Position numbers and translations under genes: made by a program. From Alphaproteobacteria bacterium (GTDB lineage: Bacteria > Pseudomonadota > Alphaproteobacteria > JANSWW01), in NCBI GenBank assembly GCA_024743275.1, contig JANSWW010000013.1, positions 59,113-123,112 of the forward strand: 64,000 bases of DNA, read 5' to 3'. This document shows positions 43,850 to 52,514 of the stretch, piece by piece. Numbering within the stretch: the stretch's first letter is position 1; every line of letters begins with the position of its first letter. The notes under the pieces are model-generated. The model made no database searches, was not told the DNA's origin, and was given only the letters and a program-made list of their open reading frames with translations.

Positions 43850-44728
43850 ATGCGGCCCGATTGGGAGCGGGAGGCCCCGACCTGGCCCCACAGCGCCCAC
43901 AGCCGCTTTGTCCGGGTCGAAGACGCCCGTCTCCATCTGCAGGAAATCGGCGATGCGACGGCTCCCTGCATTCTCCTGGTCCACGGAACGGGGGCCTCGA
44001 CCCATTCCTTCCGGCGGTTGATGGAGGTCCTGGCCGGACGCTATCGGCTGGTCGCGCTCGACATGCCGGGCCACGCCTTTTCCGAACGGCCGGGCCATGG
44101 CCGCCTGTCCCTGCCCGCCGTCGCCGCCACGCTCTCCACGGCCCTGACGCAGGAGGGCATTTCACCGGACCACGCCATCGGTCATTCGGCCGGGGCGGCG
44201 GTGCTTGCCCGGATGATCCTCGACGGCGGCATCGCCCCCAAGGGCCTGATCAGCCTCAATGGGGCCTTCTTTCCCTTCAAAGGCTTGGCCGGAAAGCTGT
44301 TCCCGCCGATGGCGAAGCTGCTTTTCCGCAACCCTGTGGTGCCCTGGTTCCTCGCCGGTCAGGCGCAGCGGACCCGAAATGTCGAACGGCTTCTGCAAAG
44401 CCAGGGCGACCCGCTGACGCCGGAGGACATCGACTATTACGCCCGCCTTCTACGCTATCCCAGCCATGTCTCCGGGGTGATGGGGATGATGGCGCAATGG
44501 GATCTGAAGCCCCTCCTCAAGGATCTGAAACGGCTCCCGGTTCCGCTCCATGCGGTGGCCGGCGACCGGGACCGATCCGTACCCCCCAGCGACGCCGATG
44601 CGCTGTGCCGGCTGGTCCCGAACGGGACGGTCCATCACCTCGCCGGATTGGGGCATCTCGCCCACGAACAGGACCCGGAACGGATCGCGAAACTCGTACT
44701 GTCAATCCTGCAAGACGATGGGTTGTAA
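43850..44728 (+). CDS. bchO: BchO, alpha/beta-hydrolase linked to magnesium chelatase
   Basis: A 292-residue alpha/beta-hydrolase-like protein always found with bchID in phototrophs. It has LVHGTGASTHSF, GHSAGAAVLARMILDGG with the nucleophile-position Ser, AGDRDRSVPP (Asp), and LGHLAHEQDP (His). Its biochemical role is unsettled (possibly linked to Mg-protoporphyrin steps). The ATG at 43850 was chosen to start just after the bchD stop. Its 3' end overlaps a possible PpsR/CrtJ-like site. Confidence 0.92.
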   Translation: MRPDWEREAPTWPHSAHSRFVRVEDARLHLQEIGDATAPCILLVHGTGASTHSFRRLMEVLAGRYRLVALDMPGHAFSERPGHGRLSLPAVAATLSTALTQEGISPDHAIGHSAGAAVLARMILDGGIAPKGLISLNGAFFPFKGLAGKLFPPMAKLLFRNPVVPWFLAGQAQRTRNVERLLQSQGDPLTPEDIDYYARLLRYPSHVSGVMGMMAQWDLKPLLKDLKRLPVPLHAVAGDRDRSVPPSDADALCRLVPNGTVHHLAGLGHLAHEQDPERIAKLVLSILQDDGL

Positions 44729-44748
44729 ATTAAAGTTTACGCTTTACA
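44724..44748 (+). promoter_or_regulatory. Possible PpsR/CrtJ-like operator before crtI
   Basis: TGTAAATTAAAGTTTACG (44724-44741) is one base from the PpsR/CrtJ consensus TGT-N12-ACA, and TTTACA recurs at 44743-44748. It overlaps the bchO stop codon and sits 10-34 bases before the crtI ATG. Redox-responsive PpsR/CrtJ represses crt and bch genes in other purple bacteria. The mismatch keeps this a candidate only. Confidence 0.4.
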
Positions 44749-44757
44749 CTATCGGCC

Positions 44758-46347
44758 ATGGCGACAGATATCGATCCGATTGGCCCGTGTGGCCCGGCAA
44801 TCAACGCTCCGACCTCCGGCTCTTCGGCACGGGCCGAGTCCGATCGCCGTCCCCACGCGGTGATCATCGGCAGCGGTTTCGGGGGGCTTGCGGCGGCGCT
44901 GCGGCTGTTGGCCCGCGGGTTCCGGGTCACGGTGCTGGAGCGGCTCGACCGACCCGGCGGACGGGGGCGGGTTTTCAAGCAGGACGGCTATACCTTCGAC
45001 GCCGGCCCGACGATCATCACCGCGCCTTTTCTGCTGCATGAGCTTTGGGAGTTGTTCGGCCGCCGGCTGGAGGACGATGTCACCCTGAAGGCGCTCAATC
45101 CCTTCTACAAGATCCGCTTCGCGGACGGGGACGAGATGGCGTTCTCCGACGATCCGGAGGCGATGCGCCGGGAGGTGATGCGTGTCGCCCCCGACGATCT
45201 CGGCGGCTACGAGCGCTTCTTCAAATCGAGCGAGGAGATCTTCCGCTACGGGTTCATGAAGCTTGGGTTCCAGCCCTTCTCGACCCTTGGCTCCATGGCC
45301 AAGGCGACCCCGAAACTGCTGAAGCTCGGCGCCTACTGGTCGGTCTATCAGTATATCTCGCGCTATGTGAAGAGCGAGAAGCTGCGGATCGCGATGAGCT
45401 TTCACCCGCTGTTCATCGGCGGCAATCCCTTCTCGGTGACCTCCACCTATTGCCTGATCAACTTCATGGAGCGGGAATGGGGCGTCCATTTCGTGATGGG
45501 CGGGACCGGTGCTCTGGTCGATGCCATGGTGAAGCTGATCCGGGAGGAGGGGGGCAGCCTCCACTTCGACAGCGAGGTGGCCCGTATCCGGCTCGACGGT
45601 AAAAAGGCGAATGGCGTGGTGCTGGCGTCGGGCGAGGAGATCGACGCCGATCTCGTGGTCTCGAACGCGGATATGGCCTGGACCTACCGCAAGCTTTTGC
45701 CGGAGAACGCCAAGGGCCGCTGGACCGGGCGCAAGTCCGTGAAGTCGCGCTACTCCATGGGCCTGTTCATCTGGTATTTCGGCACCAACCGTCGCTACGA
45801 CCATGTCGCCCATCATTCGATCCTGCTCGGGCCGCGCTATAAGGGGCTGTTGGTCGATATCTTCAAGAAGAAGAAATTGGCGGCCGATTTCAGCCTTTAT
45901 CTCTATCGGCCGACGGCGACGGATCCGAGCCTGGCGCCAGAGGGCGGGGATGCCTTCTACGCCCTGTCGCCGGTGCCCAATCTGCTGGGCGACACCGATT
46001 GGACGGAACAGGCCGAGACCTATCGCCAGGGGATCGCCGACTATCTGGAAGAAACCCTGATGCCGGGGCTTCAGGACGCGGTGGTGACCGAGCGGGTTCA
46101 GACCCCGTTGGATTTCCGGGATCAGCTTCTCTCCTATCACGGGGCGGGCTTCGGCCTCGAGCCGGTGATCCACCAGAGCGCCTGGTTCCGGCCGCACAAC
46201 AAGTCGGAGGATTTCGAGAACCTCTATCTCGTCGGCGCCGGGACCCATCCCGGGGCGGGCGTGCCCGGCGTGATCTGTTCCGCCCGGATCCTCGACGACG
46301 TGGTTCCGGATCCCACATTTTTTCTCAGAGAAAAGGCGGCCTCATGA
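44758..46347 (+). CDS. crtI: Phytoene desaturase (CrtI)
   Basis: A 529-residue FAD-dependent amine-oxidase-like desaturase. The FAD dinucleotide motif is AVIIGSGFGGLAAALRL, an approximately 30-residue polar N-terminus precedes it, and the C-terminal signature NLYLVGAGTHPGAGVPGVICSARI is intact. It converts phytoene through neurosporene or lycopene; the number of desaturation steps cannot be read. The last bases overlap the crtB start (ATGA). Confidence 0.93.
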   Translation: MATDIDPIGPCGPAINAPTSGSSARAESDRRPHAVIIGSGFGGLAAALRLLARGFRVTVLERLDRPGGRGRVFKQDGYTFDAGPTIITAPFLLHELWELFGRRLEDDVTLKALNPFYKIRFADGDEMAFSDDPEAMRREVMRVAPDDLGGYERFFKSSEEIFRYGFMKLGFQPFSTLGSMAKATPKLLKLGAYWSVYQYISRYVKSEKLRIAMSFHPLFIGGNPFSVTSTYCLINFMEREWGVHFVMGGTGALVDAMVKLIREEGGSLHFDSEVARIRLDGKKANGVVLASGEEIDADLVVSNADMAWTYRKLLPENAKGRWTGRKSVKSRYSMGLFIWYFGTNRRYDHVAHHSILLGPRYKGLLVDIFKKKKLAADFSLYLYRPTATDPSLAPEGGDAFYALSPVPNLLGDTDWTEQAETYRQGIADYLEETLMPGLQDAVVTERVQTPLDFRDQLLSYHGAGFGLEPVIHQSAWFRPHNKSEDFENLYLVGAGTHPGAGVPGVICSARILDDVVPDPTFFLREKAAS

Positions 46348-47444
46348 CAGGGGAATTGACGCATCCGTCGCTGGCCAGCGAGGCGGATCACAAGGCCTGC
46401 GCGGCTCTGATCCGGACCGGATCGCGGTCCTTCTTCAAGGCATCCCTGTTGCTGCCGGTGGATGTGCGGCGGCGTGCCTATGCGCTCTACGCCTTTTGCC
46501 GGTTGTCCGATGATGCGGTCGACGAGGGGCCGCGTTGTCCCTTCGAAGCGGTCGAACAACTGCGGCACCGGCTTGACGCGATCTATGCCGGCAACCCGGC
46601 CGACCACCCGGCCGACCGGGCCTTGGCGGACGTGGTGCGGGAGGTCGCTATGCCGATCGACCTGCCTGAGGCCTTGCTGGAGGGGCTGCTCTGGGACGCC
46701 GAGGGCCGGATCTACGACACGCTGTCCGACGTGACCGAATACGGCATGCGGGTCGCTGGCGCCGTCGGCGCGATGATGACCGTGCTGATGGGGGTGCGCG
46801 ACCGCTATACGCTGGCGCGGGCCTGCGATCTCGGGGTCGCGATGCAGTTCACCAATATCTGCCGCGATGTGGGCGAGGATGCCCGCAACGGCCGGATCTA
46901 TCTGCCCCGCGACTGGCTGCGGGAGGCGGGCGTGGATCCCGAAGCGTTCCTCGCCGATCCGGTCTACCGGCCGGAGATCGGTTGGGTGGTGCAGCGCCTC
47001 CTGACCGAGGCCGATCAGCTCTATCGCCATGCGGAGGCGGGGATCGCCTTCCTGCCGTCTGGATCCCGCAAGGGCATCTGGGCGGCCCGTCTGCTCTATG
47101 ACGAGATCGGTCAGGAATTGCGCCGTCGCCGGCTCAATTCGGTGGACCAGCGCACGGTCGTGTCAAAAAGTCGCCAATTGCGGTTGTTGGGCAAGGCCTT
47201 TGCGGTCTCGGCGCTGCCCTGGCCGCGCTTCGGGGGACCGGAACTGCCTGAATCCGTTTTCGTTTTGGAAGCCGTCGAACGGACACCCTACCCTGACCGC
47301 AAGCGCGATGTGCCGGTCTGGGACCTGCGCGGCCATATCATCAATGCGATCGATATATTTGACCGATTGGAGCGACGAGACCACATCAATCGGCTAGATA
47401 GACAAGTTATGTCTCTAGCCGAAGATGTGAGCCATGGTGACTGA
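46344..47444 (+). CDS. crtB: Phytoene synthase (CrtB)
   Basis: A 366-residue prenyl synthase that joins two GGPP molecules. The Asp-rich motifs are YAFCRLSDDAVD and FTNICRDVGEDARNGRIYLP (DxxxD), with the LWDAEGRIYDTLSD middle block. It has a C-terminal extension of about 25 residues ending AEDVSHGD. It overlaps crtI by 4 bp and tspO by 11 bp, so crtIB-tspO are translationally coupled. No crtA, C, D, E or F lies alongside. Confidence 0.93.
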   Translation: MTGELTHPSLASEADHKACAALIRTGSRSFFKASLLLPVDVRRRAYALYAFCRLSDDAVDEGPRCPFEAVEQLRHRLDAIYAGNPADHPADRALADVVREVAMPIDLPEALLEGLLWDAEGRIYDTLSDVTEYGMRVAGAVGAMMTVLMGVRDRYTLARACDLGVAMQFTNICRDVGEDARNGRIYLPRDWLREAGVDPEAFLADPVYRPEIGWVVQRLLTEADQLYRHAEAGIAFLPSGSRKGIWAARLLYDEIGQELRRRRLNSVDQRTVVSKSRQLRLLGKAFAVSALPWPRFGGPELPESVFVLEAVERTPYPDRKRDVPVWDLRGHIINAIDIFDRLERRDHINRLDRQVMSLAEDVSHGD

Positions 47445-47937
47445 ACCCTTCCTCGCGATCGCGCTAATCGTCGGATCCCTGTTTCTCGCCGCGTCCAGCG
47501 GGGCGATCTTCAAGCCCGGTGTTTGGTACGAAAATCTCAACAAGCCGTCCTGGAACCCGCCGGACTTCCTGTTCCCGATGGCCTGGGCCGTGCTCTACAT
47601 CATGATCGGGGCGGCGACCTTCATGGTCTGGCGCGACGCCCCCGCCGGCGGGGGCTATGCCGCGATGGCCGCCTTCGGGGTCCAGGTCGTCTTCAACGGA
47701 GCCTGGTCCGCCATCTTCTTCGGCATGAAGAAAATGGGCTGGGCGTTGATCGAGATCGTCGGGCTATGGCTGTCCATCGTCGCCATGATCGTGACCTATT
47801 ACCCGATCAACGATCTGGCGGCCTATCTGTTGCTCCCCTATCTCGCCTGGGTGTCCTTCGCCTTCGTCCTCAATTGGAAGGTCCGCTCCCTGAACCCGGA
47901 CGGTGGCTTCCCGATTCCGGCGGAGCAGGCTCCGTGA
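47434..47937 (+). CDS. tspO: TspO/MBR outer-membrane tryptophan-rich sensory protein
   Basis: A 167-residue five-helix TspO protein. Conserved blocks: WYENLNKPSWNPPDFLFPMAWAVLYIMIGAA (split by description), FNGAWSAIFFGMKKMGWALIEI and the YPINDLAAYLLLPYLAWVSFAF helices. In Rhodobacter TspO represses pigment genes in response to oxygen, probably by tetrapyrrole handling (established knowledge). It overlaps crtB by 11 bp and the next tiny ORF by 4 bp. Confidence 0.93.
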   Translation: MVTEPFLAIALIVGSLFLAASSGAIFKPGVWYENLNKPSWNPPDFLFPMAWAVLYIMIGAATFMVWRDAPAGGGYAAMAAFGVQVVFNGAWSAIFFGMKKMGWALIEIVGLWLSIVAMIVTYYPINDLAAYLLLPYLAWVSFAFVLNWKVRSLNPDGGFPIPAEQAP

Positions 47938-48071
47938 GCGGCGACGGCGTCAGCGTCGACACGCTGGTGGCGATCAAGGGGCTGCTGATCGTGCTCGTCA
48001 TCTTCGGCTGGGGCTTCTTGCAGCTCCGCCAGGTGCGGCCCGACAAGCCGAAAGACGGCGACAAGGGTTAG
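47934..48071 (+). CDS. 45-aa single-pass membrane protein coupled to tspO
   Basis: A GTG at 47934 overlaps the tspO stop (GTGA). The protein has one hydrophobic segment (LVAIKGLLIVLVIFGWGFLQL, stated in two parts) and a lysine-rich tail DKPKDGDKG. The polar N-terminus is short. The close overlap, the consistent codon usage and the clean membrane segment make a real gene likely. Its stop overlaps, tail-to-tail, a second small membrane ORF on the other strand. Confidence 0.6.
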   Translation: MSGDGVSVDTLVAIKGLLIVLVIFGWGFLQLRQVRPDKPKDGDKG

Positions 48072-48175
48072 CGGAGCGCAAAGGCGAGCAGGGCGAGGAG
48101 CAGGATCGCGTTGATCCCCCAATAGACCGCCGCCGGCCGTCGGCGGTTCCAGAATCTCGCGAGCCACTCAATCAT
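48068..48175 (-). CDS. 35-aa membrane peptide downstream of the ferric-reductase-like gene
   Basis: Found by translating the gap. The peptide opens MIEWLARFWNRRRPAAVYWG, then has a hydrophobic stretch INAILLLALLAFALR and a stop. A start ATG overlaps the upstream gene's end over eight bases (ATGATTGA), so translation would be coupled. It is positively charged at the N-terminus, the usual orientation signal. The size makes the assignment modest. Confidence 0.5.
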   Translation of the reverse strand: MIEWLARFWNRRRPAAVYWGINAILLLALLAFALR

Positions 48176-49490
48176 ATTGGAAACGCTCCGATTCGATCTG
48201 GTTGCGGGGAACGCCCAGGTCGATCAACGCCTTCTCCGCCCCCTCGATCATCGCCGGCGGGCCGCAGATGACGAACAGCCAGTCCCGCATCGCCGGGGTC
48301 TCGGCGAACAGCTCTTTCAGCAGGGCGCCATCCACGACGCCGGTGCGACCGGTCCAGTCCGCCGGAGGCTCGGAGACGACATGGACGAGCGTCATCTCCG
48401 GATCTTCGGCCATCTCGGCCAGTTCGTCGGCGTAGGCGATCTGCTCCGCGATCCGGTTGCCGTAGACCAGTAGTCTCGGCCGGCCGTCCCCCCGGTGGCG
48501 CAGCTCCCTCAGGATGCCCATCATCGGGGCGATCCCGACCCCGCCGGCAAGCAGCACGATGCCCGGATCCGGCCGACCGGACACGACGAGATGGCCATAG
48601 GGGCCGTCCACATGGGCTCTTGTGCCCGGGGCGATGCTCCCGACCGTTCGGGTGAAATCCCCCAATTCCTTGATGACGAACTGCAGATGGGGGCCATCAC
48701 CGGGGGCGGAGCTGAGCGAGAAGGGGTTCTCGTAGACGGAAAACGGACTGCTGCCGACATTGAGCCAGACAAACTGGCCGGCGTCGAAGGTCAGGCCGTC
48801 ATGTCCCTCCGGATCGAGTGTCAGCTCCCAGGTGCGCGGGCCGAGGGGGCGAACGCCGCGGACGGTCCAGGGCCGTCGGGTCTGCTGGAAAGGCTTCAGG
48901 ATGTAGACATAGGCAAGAGATAGGACCGCCACCGCGAAGAGGCCCGTCCACAGATAGACCATCGCCGGATCCTGGCTGTAGCGGCCGGCCACCAGGCTGT
49001 GATCGAGCAGCAGGCCGGCGATCAGCAGGGCCCCCAGCCCATGCATCAGCCGCCAGGTCTCGTAGCGGTGATCCAACTGCCGCCGGGCCATGCCGAGGGC
49101 CACCAGGGTGGCGAGCAGCAGCCAGGCCACGGTGCCGGTTATGAGACCTTCCGCTTCGAAATACAGGGTCAGCTGTCGGCTCCAGTCCCAGACATAGGGC
49201 GGGTTGAATGGGGCCAGGTAGAGGAAGGGATGCAACAGCGCCAACAGCAGCGCGGTGCGGGCGATCAACTGATGGAACCGCATGGTCATATCCATGCCGA
49301 GCCGCCGGGAGACGGTCCGGAACCGCCCGGATAGCACGAATTCGACCAGGATGATGGCGAAGGCGAGCAATCCCGCGCCGGACGCCAGTTCGTCCCAGAA
49401 GGAGCGGGGCGGTCGGCCGCTGGCGGCGGCTAGGCCGAGCGGCAGCAGGACCACGCCGAGATAGAGGATTATGAGGACCCTAGCGTTCAT
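48168..49490 (-). CDS. Ferric-reductase-like transmembrane flavoprotein
   Basis: A 440-residue protein with an N-terminal six-helix ferric-reductase-like transmembrane domain and a ferredoxin-NADP reductase module. Candidate haem His: FHQLIARTALLLALLHPF and LMHGLGALLIAGLLLDHS. The FAD-binding segment is ENPFSLSSAPG, and the NAD(P) segments are VLLAGGVGIAPMMGILREL and FVICGPPAMIEGAEKALI. It resembles FRE/NOX-type enzymes that move electrons from NAD(P)H across the membrane. I chose the ATG at 49490; the longer upstream reading is unsupported. Confidence 0.8.
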   Translation of the reverse strand: MNARVLIILYLGVVLLPLGLAAASGRPPRSFWDELASGAGLLAFAIILVEFVLSGRFRTVSRRLGMDMTMRFHQLIARTALLLALLHPFLYLAPFNPPYVWDWSRQLTLYFEAEGLITGTVAWLLLATLVALGMARRQLDHRYETWRLMHGLGALLIAGLLLDHSLVAGRYSQDPAMVYLWTGLFAVAVLSLAYVYILKPFQQTRRPWTVRGVRPLGPRTWELTLDPEGHDGLTFDAGQFVWLNVGSSPFSVYENPFSLSSAPGDGPHLQFVIKELGDFTRTVGSIAPGTRAHVDGPYGHLVVSGRPDPGIVLLAGGVGIAPMMGILRELRHRGDGRPRLLVYGNRIAEQIAYADELAEMAEDPEMTLVHVVSEPPADWTGRTGVVDGALLKELFAETPAMRDWLFVICGPPAMIEGAEKALIDLGVPRNQIESERFQYD

Positions 49491-49726
49491 GCTGCCGGCC
49501 GACAGGGGTACACACGCTTCTGCTTCCGGTGGGGTGCACGCTCGATCCGCCTTGCTGTTCCGACTGGTTGATTTCCCTCGGCGATAAGAGGTGTGCCCAG
49601 CATTGCATCCGACGGGGCGCTCGGCAATTGCCGATGGAGCCCGCCGCGAAGCGCGATTGAGCGTGCGGTCAGAGAGTAGAGGTGCGTCGGGCGAGGGGTG
49701 AAATGAGGGATCCTGCCATAAATAAA

Positions 49727-49742
49727 TTGACGTTAAGGTCAG
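49727..49742. promoter_or_regulatory. LiuR-type operator
   Basis: TTGACGTTAAGGTCAG is a near-palindrome (TGAC-GTTAAG-GTCA) 20 bases upstream of the liuR start. It closely matches the LiuR consensus in proteobacteria (ACGTnnACGT-like core). It lies in a 272-bp gap to the divergent ferric-reductase gene, and fits autoregulation and leucine-pathway control. Confidence 0.75.
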
Positions 49743-49762
49743 AATAAACGACAAGAGGTCTC

Positions 49763-50158
49763 ATGACGTCCGACCTCTCCATAGGCGCCTTGGCGGACGC
49801 CCTCGGGACCTCCCAGCGGGCGATTCGGCTCTATGAGGCCCACGGTCTGCTCAACCCGCCCCGGCGCGGCAACCGGCGGATCTATGGGGCCAAGGAGCAG
49901 ACGCGGCTGAAGCTGATACTGCGGGGCAAGAGGCTCGGCTTCTCGCTCGACGAGATCGGCGAGATTCTGGCGATCTATGATATGGACCGGGACGAGGCGG
50001 CCCAGGCGGTTCTGCTGATCCGGAAGATCCGCGAGCGCCGGGCCCTGTTGAAGCGACAACGCGACGACATCGACGCCATTCTGGAGGAACTCGACCTGGT
50101 CGAGGCCGAATGCACCGACCTCTTGGTCGAGGGGCAGATCAAGGCGGCGGGGGAGTGA
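49763..50158 (+). CDS. liuR: LiuR, MerR-family regulator of leucine/isovalerate catabolism
   Basis: A 131-residue MerR protein. The winged HTH is IGALADALGTSQRAIRLYEAHGLLNPPRRGNRRIYG and a long dimerisation helix follows (RERRALLKRQRDDIDAILEELDL, described in parts). There is no cysteine cluster of metal-sensing type. LiuR in related bacteria controls the liu operon directly downstream, as here. The ATG at 49763 follows AAGAGG. Confidence 0.88.
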   Translation: MTSDLSIGALADALGTSQRAIRLYEAHGLLNPPRRGNRRIYGAKEQTRLKLILRGKRLGFSLDEIGEILAIYDMDRDEAAQAVLLIRKIRERRALLKRQRDDIDAILEELDLVEAECTDLLVEGQIKAAGE

Positions 50159-50165
50159 TATCGTT

Positions 50166-50648
50166 ATGACCTCCCTGGCAGAACAGACCATTCCGACACC
50201 GGACCCGGACTATGCCGGCAAGGTCCGCGAGAGCTTCAAGCGCCAGGCCTTTATGGGGCATCTCGGAGCCGAATTGACCGCGGTCGGGCCGGGCACCTGC
50301 GAAATCCGGATCCCCTATCGGGAAGCGCTGACCCAGCAGCACGGCTTCTTCCATGGCGGCTGCATCGGCGCGCTGGCGGACGTGACCGCCGGATATGCCG
50401 GCTACACCACGGCGCCGGCGGACGCGACGTTGCTGACGGTCGAATACAAGATCAGCATGGTCGCGCCGGGCAAAGGCGAGGCGCTTGTCGGGCGCGGGCG
50501 GGTCATCCGCGCCGGTCGCACCATCGTCACGATCGCCGCCGACATCTTCGCGGTCGATGGGGTCGTCGAAACACTATGCGCGACAGCGTTGCAAACCATC
50601 ATGATCCGACATGGCCGGCCGGATTCCCGTTCCGCCGACCGAGCCTGA
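50166..50648 (+). CDS. PaaI-type hotdog thioesterase
   Basis: A 160-residue acyl-CoA thioesterase of the hotdog fold, seven bp after liuR. The conserved QQHGFFHGGCIGALADVTAGYAG block (HGG followed by Asp in ADVT) carries the PaaI-like active-site features. Placed ahead of liuA, it may release branched-chain acyl-CoA when it builds up. The true substrate is unknown. Confidence 0.82.
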   Translation: MTSLAEQTIPTPDPDYAGKVRESFKRQAFMGHLGAELTAVGPGTCEIRIPYREALTQQHGFFHGGCIGALADVTAGYAGYTTAPADATLLTVEYKISMVAPGKGEALVGRGRVIRAGRTIVTIAADIFAVDGVVETLCATALQTIMIRHGRPDSRSADRA

Positions 50649-50672
50649 CCCCGCTCTGACTGGAGGCCCTAG

Positions 50673-51845
50673 ATGATCCCCAACGACTATCCCTCCCTTC
50701 GTTTCGATCTGGGCGAGACCGCCGAGATGATCCGCGATCAGGTGCGCAGTTTCTCTAGTGACGAGATTGCCCCGCGCGCCGCCGACATCGACCGGGAGAA
50801 CGAGTTCCCGATGGATCTCTGGCGCAAGATGGGCGATCTCGGCGTGCTCGGGATCACGGTCGCCGAGGAGTATGGCGGCGCCGGGCTCGGCTATATGGAG
50901 CACACCATCGTCGTCGAGGAGATTAGCCGCGCCTCGGCCTCGGTCGGGTTGAGCTATGGCGCCCACTCCAATCTCTGCGTCAACCAGATCCACCGCAACG
51001 GTACCGCCGCGCAGAAGGCGAAGTACCTACCGAAGCTGATCAGCGGCGAGCATGTCGGGGCGCTTGCCATGAGCGAGCCGGGATCGGGGTCCGACGTGGT
51101 CTCCATGAAGACAAAGGCGGAGAAGCGGGGCGACCGCTATGTCCTCAACGGCGGCAAGATGTGGATCACCAACGGGCCGGACGCCGATACGCTGGTGGTC
51201 TACGCGAAGACCGACCCGGAGGCCGGGCCGCGCGGGATCACCGCCTTCCTGATCGAAAAGGGGATGAAGGGCTTTTCGACCGCGCAGAAGCTGGACAAGC
51301 TGGGGATGCGGGGCTCGAACACCTGTGAGCTCGTTTTCGAGGACTGCGAGGTGCCGGAGGAAAACGTCCTCGGCGAGGTCGGCAAGGGCGTCAACGTGTT
51401 GATGAGCGGGCTGGATTACGAACGCCTAGTGCTCGCCGGCGGGCCCATCGGGATCATGCAGGCGGCGATGGACGTGGTCGTCCCCTATGTCCACGAGCGC
51501 AAGCAGTTCGGCCAGCCGATCGGCGAGTTCCAGATCATGCAGGCCAAGCTCGCCGACATGTACACCCGGCTCAACGCCACCAAGGCCTATGTCTACATGG
51601 TGGCCCAGGCCTGCGACCGGGACGAGACCAGCCGCAAGGACTGCGCCGGCGCCATCCTCTATGCCGCCGAGAACGCCACCTGGATGGCGCTTGAGGCGAT
51701 CCAATGCCTTGGCGGCAACGGCTATATCAACGATTATCCGACGGGACGCTTGCTCCGCGACGCGAAGCTCTATGAAATCGGGGCGGGTACCCAGGAGATC
51801 CGCCGGATGCTGATCGGCCGGGAGTTGTTCAAGGAAACGGCCTGA
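50673..51845 (+). CDS. liuA: Isovaleryl-CoA dehydrogenase
   Basis: A 390-residue acyl-CoA dehydrogenase. The catalytic Glu lies in [14 protein letters not shown], the position typical of isovaleryl-CoA dehydrogenase; the alternative Glu site near the C-terminus is replaced ([12 protein letters not shown]). ACAD signatures [10 protein letters not shown] and [11 protein letters not shown] are present. It oxidises isovaleryl-CoA to 3-methylcrotonyl-CoA and passes electrons to ETF. Confidence 0.93.
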   Translation: MIPNDYPSLRFDLGETAEMIRDQVRSFSSDEIAPRAADIDRENEFPMDLWRKMGDLGVLGITVAEEYGGAGLGYMEHTIVVEEISRASASVGLSYGAHSNLCVNQIHRNGTAAQKAKYLPKLISGEHVGALAMSEPGSGSDVVSMKTKAEKRGDRYVLNGGKMWITNGPDADTLVVYAKTDPEAGPRGITAFLIEKGMKGFSTAQKLDKLGMRGSNTCELVFEDCEVPEENVLGEVGKGVNVLMSGLDYERLVLAGGPIGIMQAAMDVVVPYVHERKQFGQPIGEFQIMQAKLADMYTRLNATKAYVYMVAQACDRDETSRKDCAGAILYAAENATWMALEAIQCLGGNGYINDYPTGRLLRDAKLYEIGAGTQEIRRMLIGRELFKETA

Positions 51846-51856
51846 GGAGTTGGCGG

Positions 51857-52099
51857 ATGGCCAGACGCCCTGACGAACCGGAAGACCTGACGCTCCCTAT
51901 GTTGCGGCGTATGGACGAAAAGCTGGATGCGTTGTCCGAGGACACGCGAGAGGTAAAGCAGCGGGTCGGTCACTTGGAAGAGAATGTCGCAAGCCTTCAT
52001 GTGAGCCTTGCGTCGTTGTCGCGCCGAGTCGATCGGGTCGATGAACGATTCGCACGCGTCGAACGACGTTTGAACCTGTTCGAACCGGAGGCCCCATGA
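51857..52099 (+). CDS. Small coiled-coil hypothetical protein (80 aa)
   Basis: A charged, heptad-repeating protein (LDALSEDTREVKQRVGHLEENVASLHVSLASL...). An N-terminal Arg/Pro segment precedes the coiled coil. It is unlike any leucine-pathway enzyme. Its stop overlaps the start of the RidA-like gene (ATGA), so it is part of the operon. Function unknown. Confidence 0.6.
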   Translation: MARRPDEPEDLTLPMLRRMDEKLDALSEDTREVKQRVGHLEENVASLHVSLASLSRRVDRVDERFARVERRLNLFEPEAP

Positions 52100-52491
52100 C
52101 TCTGAGACGTATTTCATCGGGCTCGCCCTTCGAGGAATTGGCGGGCTATTGCCGGGCGGTCGTCGCCGGTGACTGGGTCTTCGTCTCCGGCACCACCGGG
52201 TACGACTACGCGACCATGGCGATTTCGGACGATGTCGCGGAGCAGACGGAGCAGTGCTTCCGCAATATCCAGTCCGCCCTCACCAAGGCCGGGGCGGGCT
52301 TCCACCATTTGGTCCGCATCAACATCTTCATCGCGGATCAGGCGGATTTCGAAACGGTTGCGCCGATTGTCGGCAAATGGTGCCGCGCCGCGCCGCCGGC
52401 CAACACCACCGTGGTATCGGCCTTGACCAAGCCGGAAATGAAGGTGGAGATCGAAGTGACGGCGTATATCGACCGGTCCAATCTCATTTGA
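52096..52491 (+). CDS. RidA/YjgF-family protein
   Basis: A 131-residue YjgF-fold protein. It has the VFVSGTTGYD opening, HLVRINIFIAD and NTTVVSALTKPEMKVEIEVTAY, although the usual catalytic-region Arg (near VNR-type sites) is altered. RidA enzymes hydrolyse reactive enamine/imine intermediates. It overlaps the coiled-coil gene by 4 bp. Confidence 0.85.
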   Translation: MTLRRISSGSPFEELAGYCRAVVAGDWVFVSGTTGYDYATMAISDDVAEQTEQCFRNIQSALTKAGAGFHHLVRINIFIADQADFETVAPIVGKWCRAAPPANTTVVSALTKPEMKVEIEVTAYIDRSNLI

Positions 52492-52514
52492 ACGCGGCAT
52501 TTGGGGAAATTCAT

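Noticed and set aside
49491..49754. Longer N-terminus (88 residues) for the ferric-reductase-like gene
   Set aside because: The extension is unlike a signal or domain, and the ATG at 49490 directly precedes the first membrane helix.
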